Shown in pieces: positions 33,711 through 42,023 of a DNA stretch of 64,000 nucleotides; position 1 is the first letter of the stretch, and the number at the start of each line of letters is the position of its first letter. This stretch comes from Chloroflexota bacterium (GTDB lineage: Bacteria; Chloroflexota; Dehalococcoidia; Lucifugimonadales; UBA3495): assembly GCA_028875055.1 (NCBI GenBank), contig JAPPGG010000045.1, positions 149,996 through 213,995 on the forward strand, in the 5' to 3' direction. The translations under genes were made by a program, and so were the position numbers. The notes beneath the pieces were generated by a model. The model was not told where the DNA came from. It ran no database searches and saw only the letters and a program-made list of their open reading frames with translations.

Positions 33711-34781
33711 ATGGAATTGTTTGAACACATGAGCGAATACGGATACGAACAACTGGTTATGTGTTCCGACCCGGCATCCGGCTTGAAGGCCATTATTGCG
33801 GTTCACGACACTACCCTTGGTCCCGCTTGCGGCGGGACCCGGATCTGGCCATATGCCACCGAGGAAGAGGCTTTGCGAGATGCCCTGAGACTGGGCCGGG
33901 CCATGACCTATAAGTCGGCTACGGCCGGGCTGAACCTTGGAGGAGGCAAGGGCGTAATAATTGCCGACCCCAATACCCAGAAGACGGAAGCACTGCTCCG
34001 GGCTTACGGCCGCTTCGTGGATACCCTCGGGGGACGCTACTTGACCACCACTGACGTGGGCAGCACAGGCAGAGACCTGGAATTCGTTAGCCAGGAAACC
34101 GGGTATGTAGTTGGGTTGCCCCTCTCCCTGGGTGGGAGCGGCGACACCTCCATTATGACAGGCTTGGGCGTGTATATGGGAATTAAGGCCTGCGCCCGGG
34201 AAACCTGGGGTACCGACTCCCTAAGGGGCAAGCGAGTCGCCATGCAGGGCTTCGGCAAAGTGGCCTTCCACACGGCGCAGCGCCTGTTGGACGAAGATGC
34301 TCAGATAGTAGTTACCGACGTTTACCAGGGTGCGCTGGACAGGGCCAGAGACATGGGCATAAAAGTCGTAACGCCGGACGAAATCTACGACGTACCTTGC
34401 GACATCTTTTCCCCCTGCGCACTGGGGGGCATCATCAACAGCGACACCATTTCCCGACTGACATGCAAGGTAGTGGCGGGCGGGGCCAACAACCAGTTGA
34501 TGACGGACGCCGATGGGGAGGAATTGCACCGCCGAGGCATCCTTTACGCCCCCGACTACGTGGTAAATGCCGGTGGCATCATCAACGTATCCGCGGAGGT
34601 GGGGATGGCCTACAATCCAGACCTGGCACGGGAGAAGACTGAGCGAATATACGAGGTGATGGAACGGGTTATCCATACCTCGAAGCGGGAGGAAATTCCC
34701 ACATTCCTAGCCGCCGACCGCGTAGCCGAGGAGCGTCTGGCCTCTGTCCGGGGAGTACGCCAGCTGCGGCGTTTCCGTTAG
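33711..34781 (+). CDS. Leucine (branched-chain amino acid) dehydrogenase
   Basis: A 356-residue Glu/Leu/Phe/Val dehydrogenase. Catalytic and binding positions are MTYKSATAGLNLGGGKGVII, cut as TYKSATAGLNLGGGKGVI (the lysines at SA and GGGKG), the PACGGTRIWPY substrate loop and the Rossmann loop GFGKVAFHTAQRL. PCALGGIIN and VAGGANNQL are the usual C-terminal motifs. It deaminates branched-chain amino acids to 2-oxoacids with NAD+. The ATG at 33711 is preceded by GGAGGTGG; an in-frame GTG three codons earlier sits inside that site. An IS4-family element lies 39 nt after its stop. Confidence 0.92.
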   Translation: MELFEHMSEYGYEQLVMCSDPASGLKAIIAVHDTTLGPACGGTRIWPYATEEEALRDALRLGRAMTYKSATAGLNLGGGKGVIIADPNTQKTEALLRAYGRFVDTLGGRYLTTTDVGSTGRDLEFVSQETGYVVGLPLSLGGSGDTSIMTGLGVYMGIKACARETWGTDSLRGKRVAMQGFGKVAFHTAQRLLDEDAQIVVTDVYQGALDRARDMGIKVVTPDEIYDVPCDIFSPCALGGIINSDTISRLTCKVVAGGANNQLMTDADGEELHRRGILYAPDYVVNAGGIINVSAEVGMAYNPDLAREKTERIYEVMERVIHTSKREEIPTFLAADRVAEERLASVRGVRQLRRFR

Positions 34782-34883
34782 CCCCAAATTCAGGGGTCCT
34801 GCAACCTTGCCTCACAGCACAAGCACGAGTCATCCCGAATTTTGGGAAGATCCAGAAACTGGTTTGGGATGAACCTATAAAAG

Positions 34884-34942
34884 AAGACCCCCCATATGGT
34901 GGATTGGTAGTTGACGAAACTCCATACCACTGAGGGGGTCTT
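34884..34942 (+). promoter_or_regulatory. Hairpin able to mask the transposase ribosome site
   Basis: AAGACCCCC (34884-34892) pairs perfectly with GGGGGTCTT (34934-34942). The second arm is the Shine-Dalgarno region of the transposase ATG at 34947. An additional TGGT/ACCA pairing extends it. RNA starting outside the element would fold this way. Confidence 0.6.
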
Positions 34943-34946
34943 TCTA

Positions 34947-36278
34947 ATGTTGGGGGATAGGGAAGGGCGGAAGCAAGCCCAATCGGTAGCGAATTTATTG
35001 GAATTATTCATCGGGCCATTGGAAGGGTGGCTGGATGACCAACTGGATCGAAGGTTGGTGCGCACCTTCTTCCTGGCCCTGGCCGCCATGGTGCGACTGC
35101 GGCACAACCGGTCGGGACTGCTGCTCAGTGAACTGGGCGCTCACATCCTGTCCCCAGACAAAGCTCCGGCGGGCACCAAGCGGCTGAGCAACCTGCTTCG
35201 CTCTCCCAAGTGGTCTCACACCTTGCTGGAACGGTTCCTGTGGTACCGGGCCGACCTGGCCCTCGGTGATCTGCAAGGAGCTGGGGAGACTCCCCTGGCC
35301 CTGTGGGACGAGAGTGTCCTGGAGAAATCGGAAAGCATCGCCCTGGAGGGATTGGGGCCGGTACGCTCCAGCAAGGCCGCCCGCCTGAAGCGCATCAAGC
35401 CCGGCTATTACAACCCGCCAGGAGGGCCGCCGGTATTCGTACCCGGCCTCCAGTGGATTGCCATCATGGTGGCTGGCTTTTCTGGAGCCCCCACCCTGGC
35501 GGCCATGCGCTGGTGGACCCGGCGCGGCCCTTGGGCCAGCGACCGCTTCACCAACCTGACATCCCTCCTGGACCGATGTTCCGAGCAGTGGGGGCAGCGG
35601 GTCATTCACGTGTGGGATCGGGGCTTTGCCGGCGGACCCTGGCTCAAGGAGTTGACCAGCCGGCGGTTGCGCTTCGTCATGCGCTGGCACACCAACTACC
35701 TGCTTACCGATGACAAGGGCAGCCGTCGCGCCTGGCAGATATCCCGGGGCAAGCGTTCGGTGGACCACCGGATGATCTGGGACATCAACCGACGTCAGTA
35801 CCGCAAGACGGGCATCGTCTATCTGCCAGTAGGCCATCCCCAGGTGGACCAGCCCCTGTGGCTGGTGGTCTCCCGACCCGGCCCGGGCCGCAAGCCCTGG
35901 TACCTGCTGACCAATGAATCTATATATGACGTGGCAGATGCCTGGAGGGTGGTCTTTGCCTATGCCCGCCGCTGGCAGGTGGAACTGTGCTACCGAGCCT
36001 GCAAGACCGACCTGGCCATGGAAAGCCCCCGTCTCTGGTTCTGGGAGAACCGGCTCAAGCTCCTGCTCATGGTCAGCCTGCTCTACTCCTTTCTGCTGTC
36101 CTTGTTGGACTCCTGTCAGCAACCCCTGGTGATAGATCTCCTGCGTCACTGGTGCCACAGAACCGGAAAGCGGTACCGCGACGCCGCGATACCGCTTCCC
36201 AGACTCAGGTCAGCCTTAAATGCCCTTTGGCTTACCTATCCTCCAACTTTCTCTATCTGTCCCCAAAATTCGGGATGA
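34947..36278 (+). CDS. IS4-family transposase (DDE)
   Basis: A 443-residue transposase. The first catalytic Asp is in LALWDESVLEK, the second in VIHVWDRGFAGG, and the C-terminal YREK signature of the IS4 family is perfect: YARRWQVELCYRACK, with Y-(2)-R-(3)-E-(6)-K. It cuts and joins the inverted repeats of the element. ATG at 34947 follows GAGGGGGTC; the earlier TTG at 34911 has no ribosome site. No frameshift or internal stop is visible, so it is probably active. Confidence 0.93.
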   Translation: MLGDREGRKQAQSVANLLELFIGPLEGWLDDQLDRRLVRTFFLALAAMVRLRHNRSGLLLSELGAHILSPDKAPAGTKRLSNLLRSPKWSHTLLERFLWYRADLALGDLQGAGETPLALWDESVLEKSESIALEGLGPVRSSKAARLKRIKPGYYNPPGGPPVFVPGLQWIAIMVAGFSGAPTLAAMRWWTRRGPWASDRFTNLTSLLDRCSEQWGQRVIHVWDRGFAGGPWLKELTSRRLRFVMRWHTNYLLTDDKGSRRAWQISRGKRSVDHRMIWDINRRQYRKTGIVYLPVGHPQVDQPLWLVVSRPGPGRKPWYLLTNESIYDVADAWRVVFAYARRWQVELCYRACKTDLAMESPRLWFWENRLKLLLMVSLLYSFLLSLLDSCQQPLVIDLLRHWCHRTGKRYRDAAIPLPRLRSALNALWLTYPPTFSICPQNSG

Positions 36279-36317
36279 CTCATGCTTTTCTTTTATGGAC
36301 CAATATCCTTCAATGGT

Positions 36318-37118
36318 CTATTCGACCACGAGGGTGGCATCCCCCAAGCCCTCCACCGAAACAACAGCCTTATCACCGGGCGCCAGGAATCTGGGAGGAA
36401 CTATACTTCCAGTGATTACAATGGCACCGGCAGGCAGCCCATCTCCTTCTCCAGCCAGCTTGTTGGCCAGCCAGGCCAGAGGTTCGAAGGGGTGCCCCAT
36501 AACATCTGAGCCGTAACCGGAACCGACTTCCTCGCCGTTTACCGTTGCAACTCCTCTTGCCGCCGTCAGGTCCAGGTCTTGCCAATTGGTAACCGGCGGG
36601 CCCAATATCGCTCCGGCATTGGATATGTTGGTTGCCACCGAGGTCAATGTCCGTACCAGGCCGTGCACTCCCTCGGGCAGACGCATGTCAATTACCTCAA
36701 AGGCCGTCATCACGGACTCTACCGCTGCAGACACTGACTCCCGGCTGTAGGGAGCGCCCGAGGCGGGAAGGCTGGCACCCAGCCTCACTGCAATTTCGCA
36801 CTCGAAACCCAGCCGCTGGTATGCGCTTCCCTTCAATGTGTAGGGTGAGTGATGAACCGTGGCTGCCATCAGGCCGCCGGAGCAGGGCTCATTCCAGCCT
36901 GCCTGTTGTTGCATAAGTTCCGTAGTGTAGGCCAGCTTGTAGCCCACCAACTCGCCCTGAACTTCCGCCAGGAGCTTCAGGTACTCCCGCTGCACATCGT
37001 AAGCATCGGTAATGGTGTCAATGCCCCAGGGGCCGGGCAATGCCGTAAAGAGCTGGCTGACCCGGTATTGGGCGAAGAGGTCATGGGCTGCCGCTTCGAT
37101 CTTGCTGTTGGATGTCAC
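36318..37118 (-). CDS. 2-keto-4-pentenoate hydratase-like enzyme (FAH superfamily)
   Basis: A 266-residue protein of the 2-oxopent-4-enoate hydratase (MhpD/XylJ) type. LVGYKLAYTTELMQQQAGW is the family's early motif, FECEIAVRLGASLP carries metal ligands and AFEVIDMRLPEGVHGLVRT follows; GEEVGSGYGSDVMGHPFEPLAW, in part, is the C-terminal region. It hydrates 2-hydroxypenta-2,4-dienoate to 4-hydroxy-2-oxovalerate in meta-cleavage pathways. The start is GTG at 37118 with GGGAGGGA upstream. A pyruvate-producing aldolase (16745) is in the window but far away. Confidence 0.9.
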   Translation of the reverse strand: MTSNSKIEAAAHDLFAQYRVSQLFTALPGPWGIDTITDAYDVQREYLKLLAEVQGELVGYKLAYTTELMQQQAGWNEPCSGGLMAATVHHSPYTLKGSAYQRLGFECEIAVRLGASLPASGAPYSRESVSAAVESVMTAFEVIDMRLPEGVHGLVRTLTSVATNISNAGAILGPPVTNWQDLDLTAARGVATVNGEEVGSGYGSDVMGHPFEPLAWLANKLAGEGDGLPAGAIVITGSIVPPRFLAPGDKAVVSVEGLGDATLVVE

Positions 37119-37294
37119 TAAAATCCCTCCCTGCTTCCGTAACCGGCTGGATAGCTCTACCGGAGACCCTGACCGTGAACTTCCAGCCTAAATCAAACTG
37201 GGAAGAGGGCCGACTGTTGGCCCCTCAGGGCTGGCGCCGACCCTCTTCTCTCGTTCCCTCGCTGGGGATGGAAGCCTGTTCCCAGGCAAGCAGG

Positions 37295-37501
37295 CTATTG
37301 AGCTTCGCTGGGAGCCTCAAATCCTGCGTCGCGGTGGCCGCCATCGCAGAAAGGCTTGTTGTTGGAAGCGCCACAGCGGCAAAGGGACACCCACTGACCT
37401 TCAGGAATGGTGTAGTTGTTGCCGGACTGATCAACAATCTCTATGGGGCCGGTAACCCGGTTCGGCCCGTTGGCGCGAACTTCAACCTTGACGTCTGCCA
37501 T
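37295..37501 (-). CDS. CDGSH iron-sulfur domain protein
   Basis: A 68-residue protein with one CDGSH-type cluster motif, SLCRCGASNNKPFCDGGHRD: three Cys and one His bind a 2Fe-2S cluster. The N-terminal half (VEVRANGPNRVTGPIEIVDQ) is a small beta domain often found with this motif. Soluble bacterial CDGSH proteins act in redox or cluster transfer; the partner is unknown. GGGGAGGAT precedes the ATG. Confidence 0.93.
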   Translation of the reverse strand: MADVKVEVRANGPNRVTGPIEIVDQSGNNYTIPEGQWVSLCRCGASNNKPFCDGGHRDAGFEAPSEAQ

Positions 37502-37655
37502 GAATATCCTCCCCTTATATGTAAGCTTCTAAACCACCCATGGTAGGCCAAATGACAAACCTGATCATTTCGACCGTTTTGGTAGTCTGACACCTGCCAA
37601 ATATGGTGTCAAGGTCAATGGCAGAGGCATCCGCCCTCGGTGGTCGGTCCAGTTC

Positions 37656-37886
37656 TTAGTGGGCGCAGCCCCCACCGCAGCAGCCACCACCTCTCAGGGG
37701 AGGAACCGGCATCTGGCTGAAATCGCCGACACCGGAAGATTCCCCGGAACTGATGGAGGCGAAAACGGACAGAGCGCGCTTGGCGGGCTGCTCGCAATGC
37801 GGGCAATCCGCGCCTGTGGCGCTCATGGACTGCAGTTTTTCGAACTTATGGTTGCAGGTGGGGCAAAGATACTCGTAAATAGGCAT
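37656..37886 (-). CDS. FmdB-family zinc ribbon protein
   Basis: A 76-residue FmdB/CxxC_CxxC_SSSS family protein. It starts MPIYEYLCPTCNHKFEKLQS and has the second knuckle CPHCEQPAKR, giving one zinc ribbon. The tail is Ser-, Gly- and Cys-rich (GGGCCGGGCAH) and could bind metal. Members are putative regulators or chaperones of unknown role. GGAGGAAGG lies before the ATG at 37886. Confidence 0.93.
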   Translation of the reverse strand: MPIYEYLCPTCNHKFEKLQSMSATGADCPHCEQPAKRALSVFASISSGESSGVGDFSQMPVPPLRGGGCCGGGCAH

Positions 37887-38101
37887 AACGTGCCTTCCTC
37901 CTTGCTGTTTTCTCTAGCTTTTGTGTGAAAATGTTACTGAGGCATTGGCTGATAGTCAAGGCGGAGCAGTTTTAGAGTTTGACTCCCTCAACAACCTTGG
38001 CAATCTACGCCTGTGTACCGAAAGAATTAGCGCATTTGCCCAATCGGCCTCAACAGGAATCCGGCTGGCCATGAATTACCTTGTGACCGGGCTTCGTTCT
38101 T

Positions 38102-38836
38102 CTAGTCCGCTTCCCCCCAAAGACGGATTCTGCGCTTCACATAGAAGATGTACCCGCCGCTGACCGCCGCCAGCACCGCCGCTCCCAGAACTGTGGTTGC
38201 GGCTACTCTAATTGTTGCGTCGAACCAGAATCCCTGCGGGAACATGATCAGCAGGTAATCGGTCCGAGGGTCCAGCTGCCACAGGTCATTGGTGAAGCTG
38301 ATACGGTGGAACAGCAGGAACAGGGAGTCAAATCCCACCAGGGCAAATAGTCCCACAACAGCCACAATACCCAGGGTTAGCAATCCTCCATACAATCCCC
38401 AATGCGCCATCGGCCACGCGAAGTCCCGCCGGCACCGGTAGTAGCCTCCTGCCTTAACACCGACCATGAAGAGGAACGCAATGGCTCCTACCCAATAGAC
38501 CCCCCTCACCAGTCCCTTTACGTCCCGCATATGGTGGACTTCCCGTTCATTGAATAATTCTCTTTCCTCTCCATAAACGGGAATTACAACCCTCAAGGGT
38601 TCCGCTGAGGAATTGAAATACTGCCTTAATTCTGCACCCACTCTTTGGAGGTCGTCATTCGTGATGCCCGAGTAAACGGAAATGTTGTACTTCTCGAAGC
38701 CCCTTCGGTACAAGCCAGGGTCATTGACAGCCCAGGCCACGCTGGCAGAAATAAGGAACAGCGGCACTGCCAGCACTACCAGCACGGCTATGCTCCTGGC
38801 TATGAACGGCGGAACCTTGGGGCGCCTGGTCTTCAT
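38102..38836 (-). CDS. TIGR01906 (DUF1461) family integral membrane protein
   Basis: Membrane protein of about 244 residues with four or more helices. One starts near residue 13 (SIAVLVVLAVPLFLISASVA), one is near 120 (GVYWVGAIAFLFMVGV), a third is YGGLLTLGIVAVVGLFALVG and the last lies near the C terminus. NEREVHHMRDVKGLV is the family's signature. Its function is unknown. The ATG at 38836 (MKTRR, CAGGA upstream) is chosen because the protein then starts right before the first helix; an in-frame GTG at 38914 would add 26 residues and overlap the divergent mazG promoter less comfortably. Confidence 0.82.
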   Translation of the reverse strand: MKTRRPKVPPFIARSIAVLVVLAVPLFLISASVAWAVNDPGLYRRGFEKYNISVYSGITNDDLQRVGAELRQYFNSSAEPLRVVIPVYGEERELFNEREVHHMRDVKGLVRGVYWVGAIAFLFMVGVKAGGYYRCRRDFAWPMAHWGLYGGLLTLGIVAVVGLFALVGFDSLFLLFHRISFTNDLWQLDPRTDYLLIMFPQGFWFDATIRVAATTVLGAAVLAAVSGGYIFYVKRRIRLWGEAD

Positions 38837-38940
38837 TCTGCCGGTCCTGAGAGAAGTTGCAAGGCCTCCTATCCGGCCCTTTCTATACGGAACAAGTTTC
38901 AGGCCATCAGGCACAACTACACTAGCACCCCACGACTTGG

Positions 38941-38969
38941 TTGAGCAATCTGTGGCCTGGCCCTATAAT
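38941..38969 (+). promoter_or_regulatory. Promoter of a probably leaderless mazG
   Basis: TTGAGC (38941-38946, 4/6), 17-nt spacer, TATAAT (38964-38969, 6/6). The expected start, 6-8 nt further, falls on or beside the ATG at 38976, and no ribosome site lies between. Confidence 0.7.
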
Positions 38970-38975
38970 TCGCGC

Positions 38976-39788
38976 ATGGTAAACGATCAATTCTCGCATC
39001 AATTCACTGATGCCGATTTGGGCCAGTTTCAGACCCTGGTGGATATCGTGACTCGACTGCGAGCCCCGGGCGGCTGCCCGTGGGATCGCGAACAGACCCA
39101 CGAATCCCTGAAGCGACACCTGCTGGAGGAATGTTACGAGGCGCTGGAAGCCATCGACCAAGGGTCGCCGCCTCTGCTGGCCGAAGAACTGGGAGACATC
39201 CTGGTCCAGGTGGCGTTCCACGCAGACATAGCCAGGGAGGCCGGACACTTTACCCTGGCCGATGTCCTAACCGCCATTAACGGCAAGCTGGTCCGCCGCC
39301 ATCCTCACGTGTTCGGAAGTACCGGTGTCTCTGACGCCCGCGAGGTAGAGCTTAATTGGGAGCAGTTGAAGGCCGCGGAACGCGCTCAACAGGGAGTTCG
39401 CAAGTCGCCCGTTGACGGAATCCCAAATGCACTGCCTGCCCTGAGCTATTCCCAGTTGATGCAGGACCGGGTTTCTCGGTCAGGTTTTGAGTGGGAAGAT
39501 GTTTCCGGAGTCCTGGACAAGGTAATTGAAGAGATAGAGGAGTTCCGGCAGGCCTCTACGGACTCGCAAAAGACGCACGAACTGGGCGATCTCCTGATGG
39601 TGATGGTGAATCTGTGCCGCTGGATGGACGTGCAGGCTGAGGATGCCCTGCGGCAGGCTAACAGTCGCTTCCGCCGCCGGTACCTGCAGATGGAGGAACT
39701 GGCTGAGCAGCGAGGCCTGGATTTAGAGAAGCTGCCCCTGGACGAGAAGGAGGTCCTGTGGCAGGAAGCCAAGACCATCGAGGGATGA
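38976..39788 (+). CDS. mazG: Nucleoside triphosphate pyrophosphohydrolase MazG
   Basis: A 270-residue two-domain MazG. The first domain has VTRLRAPGGCPWDREQTHES and HLLEECYEALEAIDQ (the EExxE helix), then LAEELGDILVQVAFHADIA. The second repeats the pattern (VIEEIEEFRQA, HELGDLLMVMVNLCRWM). It hydrolyses (d)NTPs, including ppGpp-related or oxidised nucleotides, to NMP and PPi. The start at 38976 matches the family N terminus; a longer frame upstream is antisense to the TIGR01906 gene. No Shine-Dalgarno sequence is present, and a TATAAT ends 6 nt before the ATG. Confidence 0.93.
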   Translation: MVNDQFSHQFTDADLGQFQTLVDIVTRLRAPGGCPWDREQTHESLKRHLLEECYEALEAIDQGSPPLLAEELGDILVQVAFHADIAREAGHFTLADVLTAINGKLVRRHPHVFGSTGVSDAREVELNWEQLKAAERAQQGVRKSPVDGIPNALPALSYSQLMQDRVSRSGFEWEDVSGVLDKVIEEIEEFRQASTDSQKTHELGDLLMVMVNLCRWMDVQAEDALRQANSRFRRRYLQMEELAEQRGLDLEKLPLDEKEVLWQEAKTIEG

Positions 39789-39803
39789 TATCACTCTGTC
39801 TGC

Positions 39804-39842
39804 GGACCCCACCCGAAGCCACCGTTAATGTGGGGCCCTCTT
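39804..39842 (+). terminator. Weak terminator-like hairpin
   Basis: CCCCAC / GTGGGG with GG/CC across an A bulge (39804-39812 and 39830-39837), 17-nt loop, then CTCTTG; 16 nt after mazG. Confidence 0.35.
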
Positions 39843-39948
39843 GCAGGCGCTGGCCAATCACCCCGGAGCTTGGTATGACCCGAATGCAGGCACTTAAACG
39901 CCACCAGATTTCGTACAGGCTCCTCCATCCCCTCGCGGTAAACACCAT

Positions 39949-41130
39949 ATGAACATGCAAGTTGAACAGTCTATTGAAGAGAAGTTCCTGGTCGAAGCCC
40001 AAAGCCTTGCGCCCCACATTATGCCCGCCCGGGAGGAGATGGACCGGGAGCGGCGTATCCCAGACAGCCTGGCGAGGCTGGTGGACAAGGCCGGTGTTTA
40101 CCGGTTGTTCCTGCCGTCCAGCATGGGCGGACCTCAACTCCATCCTGTAACCGCATATAAGGTCATTGAAGAGGTCTCCATGGCGGAGGCATCAGTAGGG
40201 TGGTGTGGGCTGCTGTCCAACGGGGGAGCCCTGTTTACGGGAAACTTCACGCCCGAGGCTGCCAGGGATATGTTTGGCCTGCCCCCTGACTTCCGTTGCG
40301 CGGGTTCGTTCCGACCCCTTGGCGAGTCCCGACCGGTCCCCGGTGGCTACCGGGTCAGCGGCAGGTGGGACTACGCCAGTGGGATAGCCAACGCCAACTG
40401 GCTGTTCGTAAACACCCGAATAGTGGACGACGAGGGACCCCGAATGAACGAGGAAGGGCGTCCGGCCACGGCTATGCTGTTCACCCCTATGGACACGGCG
40501 ACGGTTCACGACACCTGGCAGGTAGTCGGGCTTTGCGGCACAGGAAGCAACGACTTCGTGCTGGAGGACGTTTTTGTCCCGGCAGAGCGTTCCTTCCGAC
40601 TGTACGACCCTCCCCTGGAGCCGGGGTTCCTGTATCACCCCAGAACAATGCTGATTGCCATATGGGTGCTGGTTTCCGCTGTGGCGCTGGGGGCGGCCCG
40701 CGGGGCCATGGACGCTTTCAAGGAAATGGCGTCCGGTTCTGGAACCACGATATCTACTACTCTGCTCCGGGACCGGCCCCAGGTTCAGGCCAGGGTAGGC
40801 GAGGCGGAGGCAATAATCAGTGGTTCCCGCGCTTACCTGCTGGATGCAGTGGCCAGGGCCTGGGACTCCTTTTCAGACGATATGCCAACGCCCAGCCCGG
40901 AACTTGCCCAGGCACGGCTGGCCATCACCCATTCGATTCACCAGGCAGCCCGGGCAGTGGACATCCTGTTTCACGCCGCTGGAACGAACGCCATTCACCG
41001 GCGCAACGGCCTGGAGCGGCGGTGGAGAGACGTGCATGTGGTGGTGCAGCACGGCGCTGGCCTGCTCTCCAACTACGAATTTGGCGGACAGGCCATGATG
41101 GGGTTGCGCCCCAACGACGCAGGCTGGTAG
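39949..41130 (+). CDS. Acyl-CoA dehydrogenase-fold flavin monooxygenase (group D type)
   Basis: A 393-residue protein of the acyl-CoA dehydrogenase fold closest in layout to HsaA/DszC-type flavin hydroxylases. The N-terminal helix has RIPDSLARLVDKAGVYRLFL, then GGPQLHPVTAYKVIEEVSMA and ASVGWCGLLSNG; WDYASGIANANWLF is the middle beta domain, and DRPQVQARVGEAEAIISGSR the C-terminal helices. The acyl-CoA dehydrogenase catalytic Glu is not evident, which favours oxygenase function with FMNH2 from a partner reductase. The substrate is unknown. No ribosome site is clear before the ATG. Confidence 0.86.
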   Translation: MNMQVEQSIEEKFLVEAQSLAPHIMPAREEMDRERRIPDSLARLVDKAGVYRLFLPSSMGGPQLHPVTAYKVIEEVSMAEASVGWCGLLSNGGALFTGNFTPEAARDMFGLPPDFRCAGSFRPLGESRPVPGGYRVSGRWDYASGIANANWLFVNTRIVDDEGPRMNEEGRPATAMLFTPMDTATVHDTWQVVGLCGTGSNDFVLEDVFVPAERSFRLYDPPLEPGFLYHPRTMLIAIWVLVSAVALGAARGAMDAFKEMASGSGTTISTTLLRDRPQVQARVGEAEAIISGSRAYLLDAVARAWDSFSDDMPTPSPELAQARLAITHSIHQAARAVDILFHAAGTNAIHRRNGLERRWRDVHVVVQHGAGLLSNYEFGGQAMMGLRPNDAGW

Positions 41131-41165
41131 CAATGCCAGGGCGATAGCCACAGCCCAGACGATCG

Positions 41166-42023
41166 CTAGTCGTTGGGCGTACCCAGCAAGGCGGAGGGTT
41201 CCAGGTAGTAGAGGCCGCCGTTCAACAATCGTTGCAGATCGACTCCCAGGAGGCTCGCGCCCATTTCCTGATTCGAAGGGCGTCCAGTGAGCTTCTCTGA
41301 CAGGGTGCGACGGGGACGCAACCACTTGGGGCGCGCCTTACCCGCTTCAATGCCGGCCAGCTGGGCAGCCAACTGCAGAGACTGATCAAAATCAATCAGG
41401 TCGTCCACAAGACCCAACTCCTTGCCCCGCCGAGCGGTAAAGAGCTCTCCCGTGGCCAGTTCCCGGGCCTGTTCATCCGCCAGGGAACGCCCATCCTTCA
41501 CCACGGAGAGGAAATTCTCGTACACTTCACCAATCAGTTCCTGAAGCTTCTCCGACTCCTCCTCGGTTGGGCCCCGCCAGAAGCCGCCCATGTCCTTTAG
41601 CCGACCACCCTTGACTACCGAAAATTCTATTCCAGCCCTGGCCATCAGTTGTTCCAGTATGGGGCGCGCATAAATCACGCCAATGGAACCCACCAGGGAG
41701 GTGGGCAGGGCGGTTACCCGGTTGGCGGCGCAGGCAAGATAGTACCCACCGGAAGCGCCGAGGTTCCGAATGTGCGCCACCACCGGCTTCTGGGCGGCCA
41801 CCTTCTTCAGACCGTAGTACATCAACTCGGACCCGGCGGCGGACCCTCCTGGAGATTGAATGTCGAGCAGCAGGGCGCGGTATCGCTTGCTGGTTGCGAC
41901 CTCTGAAAACAGCCTGTCATAGACCGATTCGCGCACTCGACCGCCGATGGTACCGTAAACCTCAACTACGGCGACGCCTCTGCTTCGCCCGAGTTTTGGA
42001 AGAAGGGGCATCTCTTTAATCAC
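41166..42023 (-). CDS. S49-family serine peptidase (SppA-like)
   Basis: A 285-residue S49 peptidase. The nucleophile Ser is in RNLGASGGYYLACAA (about residue 91). The catalytic Lys lies in VVKGGRLKDMGGFWRGPTEE, and TSLVGSIGVIYA is the family motif between them. SppA enzymes cleave signal peptides left in the membrane. This one lacks the usual N-terminal membrane helix (it opens with IKEMPLLPKLGR), so it may be cytoplasmic or act on a different target. The ATG at 42023 has GAGGTG upstream. Convergent with the monooxygenase gene. Confidence 0.92.
   Translation of the reverse strand: MIKEMPLLPKLGRSRGVAVVEVYGTIGGRVRESVYDRLFSEVATSKRYRALLLDIQSPGGSAAGSELMYYGLKKVAAQKPVVAHIRNLGASGGYYLACAANRVTALPTSLVGSIGVIYARPILEQLMARAGIEFSVVKGGRLKDMGGFWRGPTEEESEKLQELIGEVYENFLSVVKDGRSLADEQARELATGELFTARRGKELGLVDDLIDFDQSLQLAAQLAGIEAGKARPKWLRPRRTLSEKLTGRPSNQEMGASLLGVDLQRLLNGGLYYLEPSALLGTPND

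Larger units (their letters stand above)
34821..36287 (+). mobile_element. IS4-family insertion sequence, complete
   Basis: About 1.47 kb bounded by inverted repeats matching at 25 of 26 positions. The inner 20 bp (GAGTCATCCCGAATTTTGGG at 34827-34846, complement at 36262-36281) are perfect; the outer six match at five. The single transposase gene fills the element and its stop lies inside the right repeat. No obvious target duplication is seen in the flanks. It sits between leucine dehydrogenase and the hydratase gene. Confidence 0.88.

Noticed and set aside
35004..36158. 384-codon open frame on the minus strand inside the IS element
   Set aside because: Antisense to the IS4 transposase, whose catalytic residues are all intact; Gln/Gly/Pro-rich shadow.
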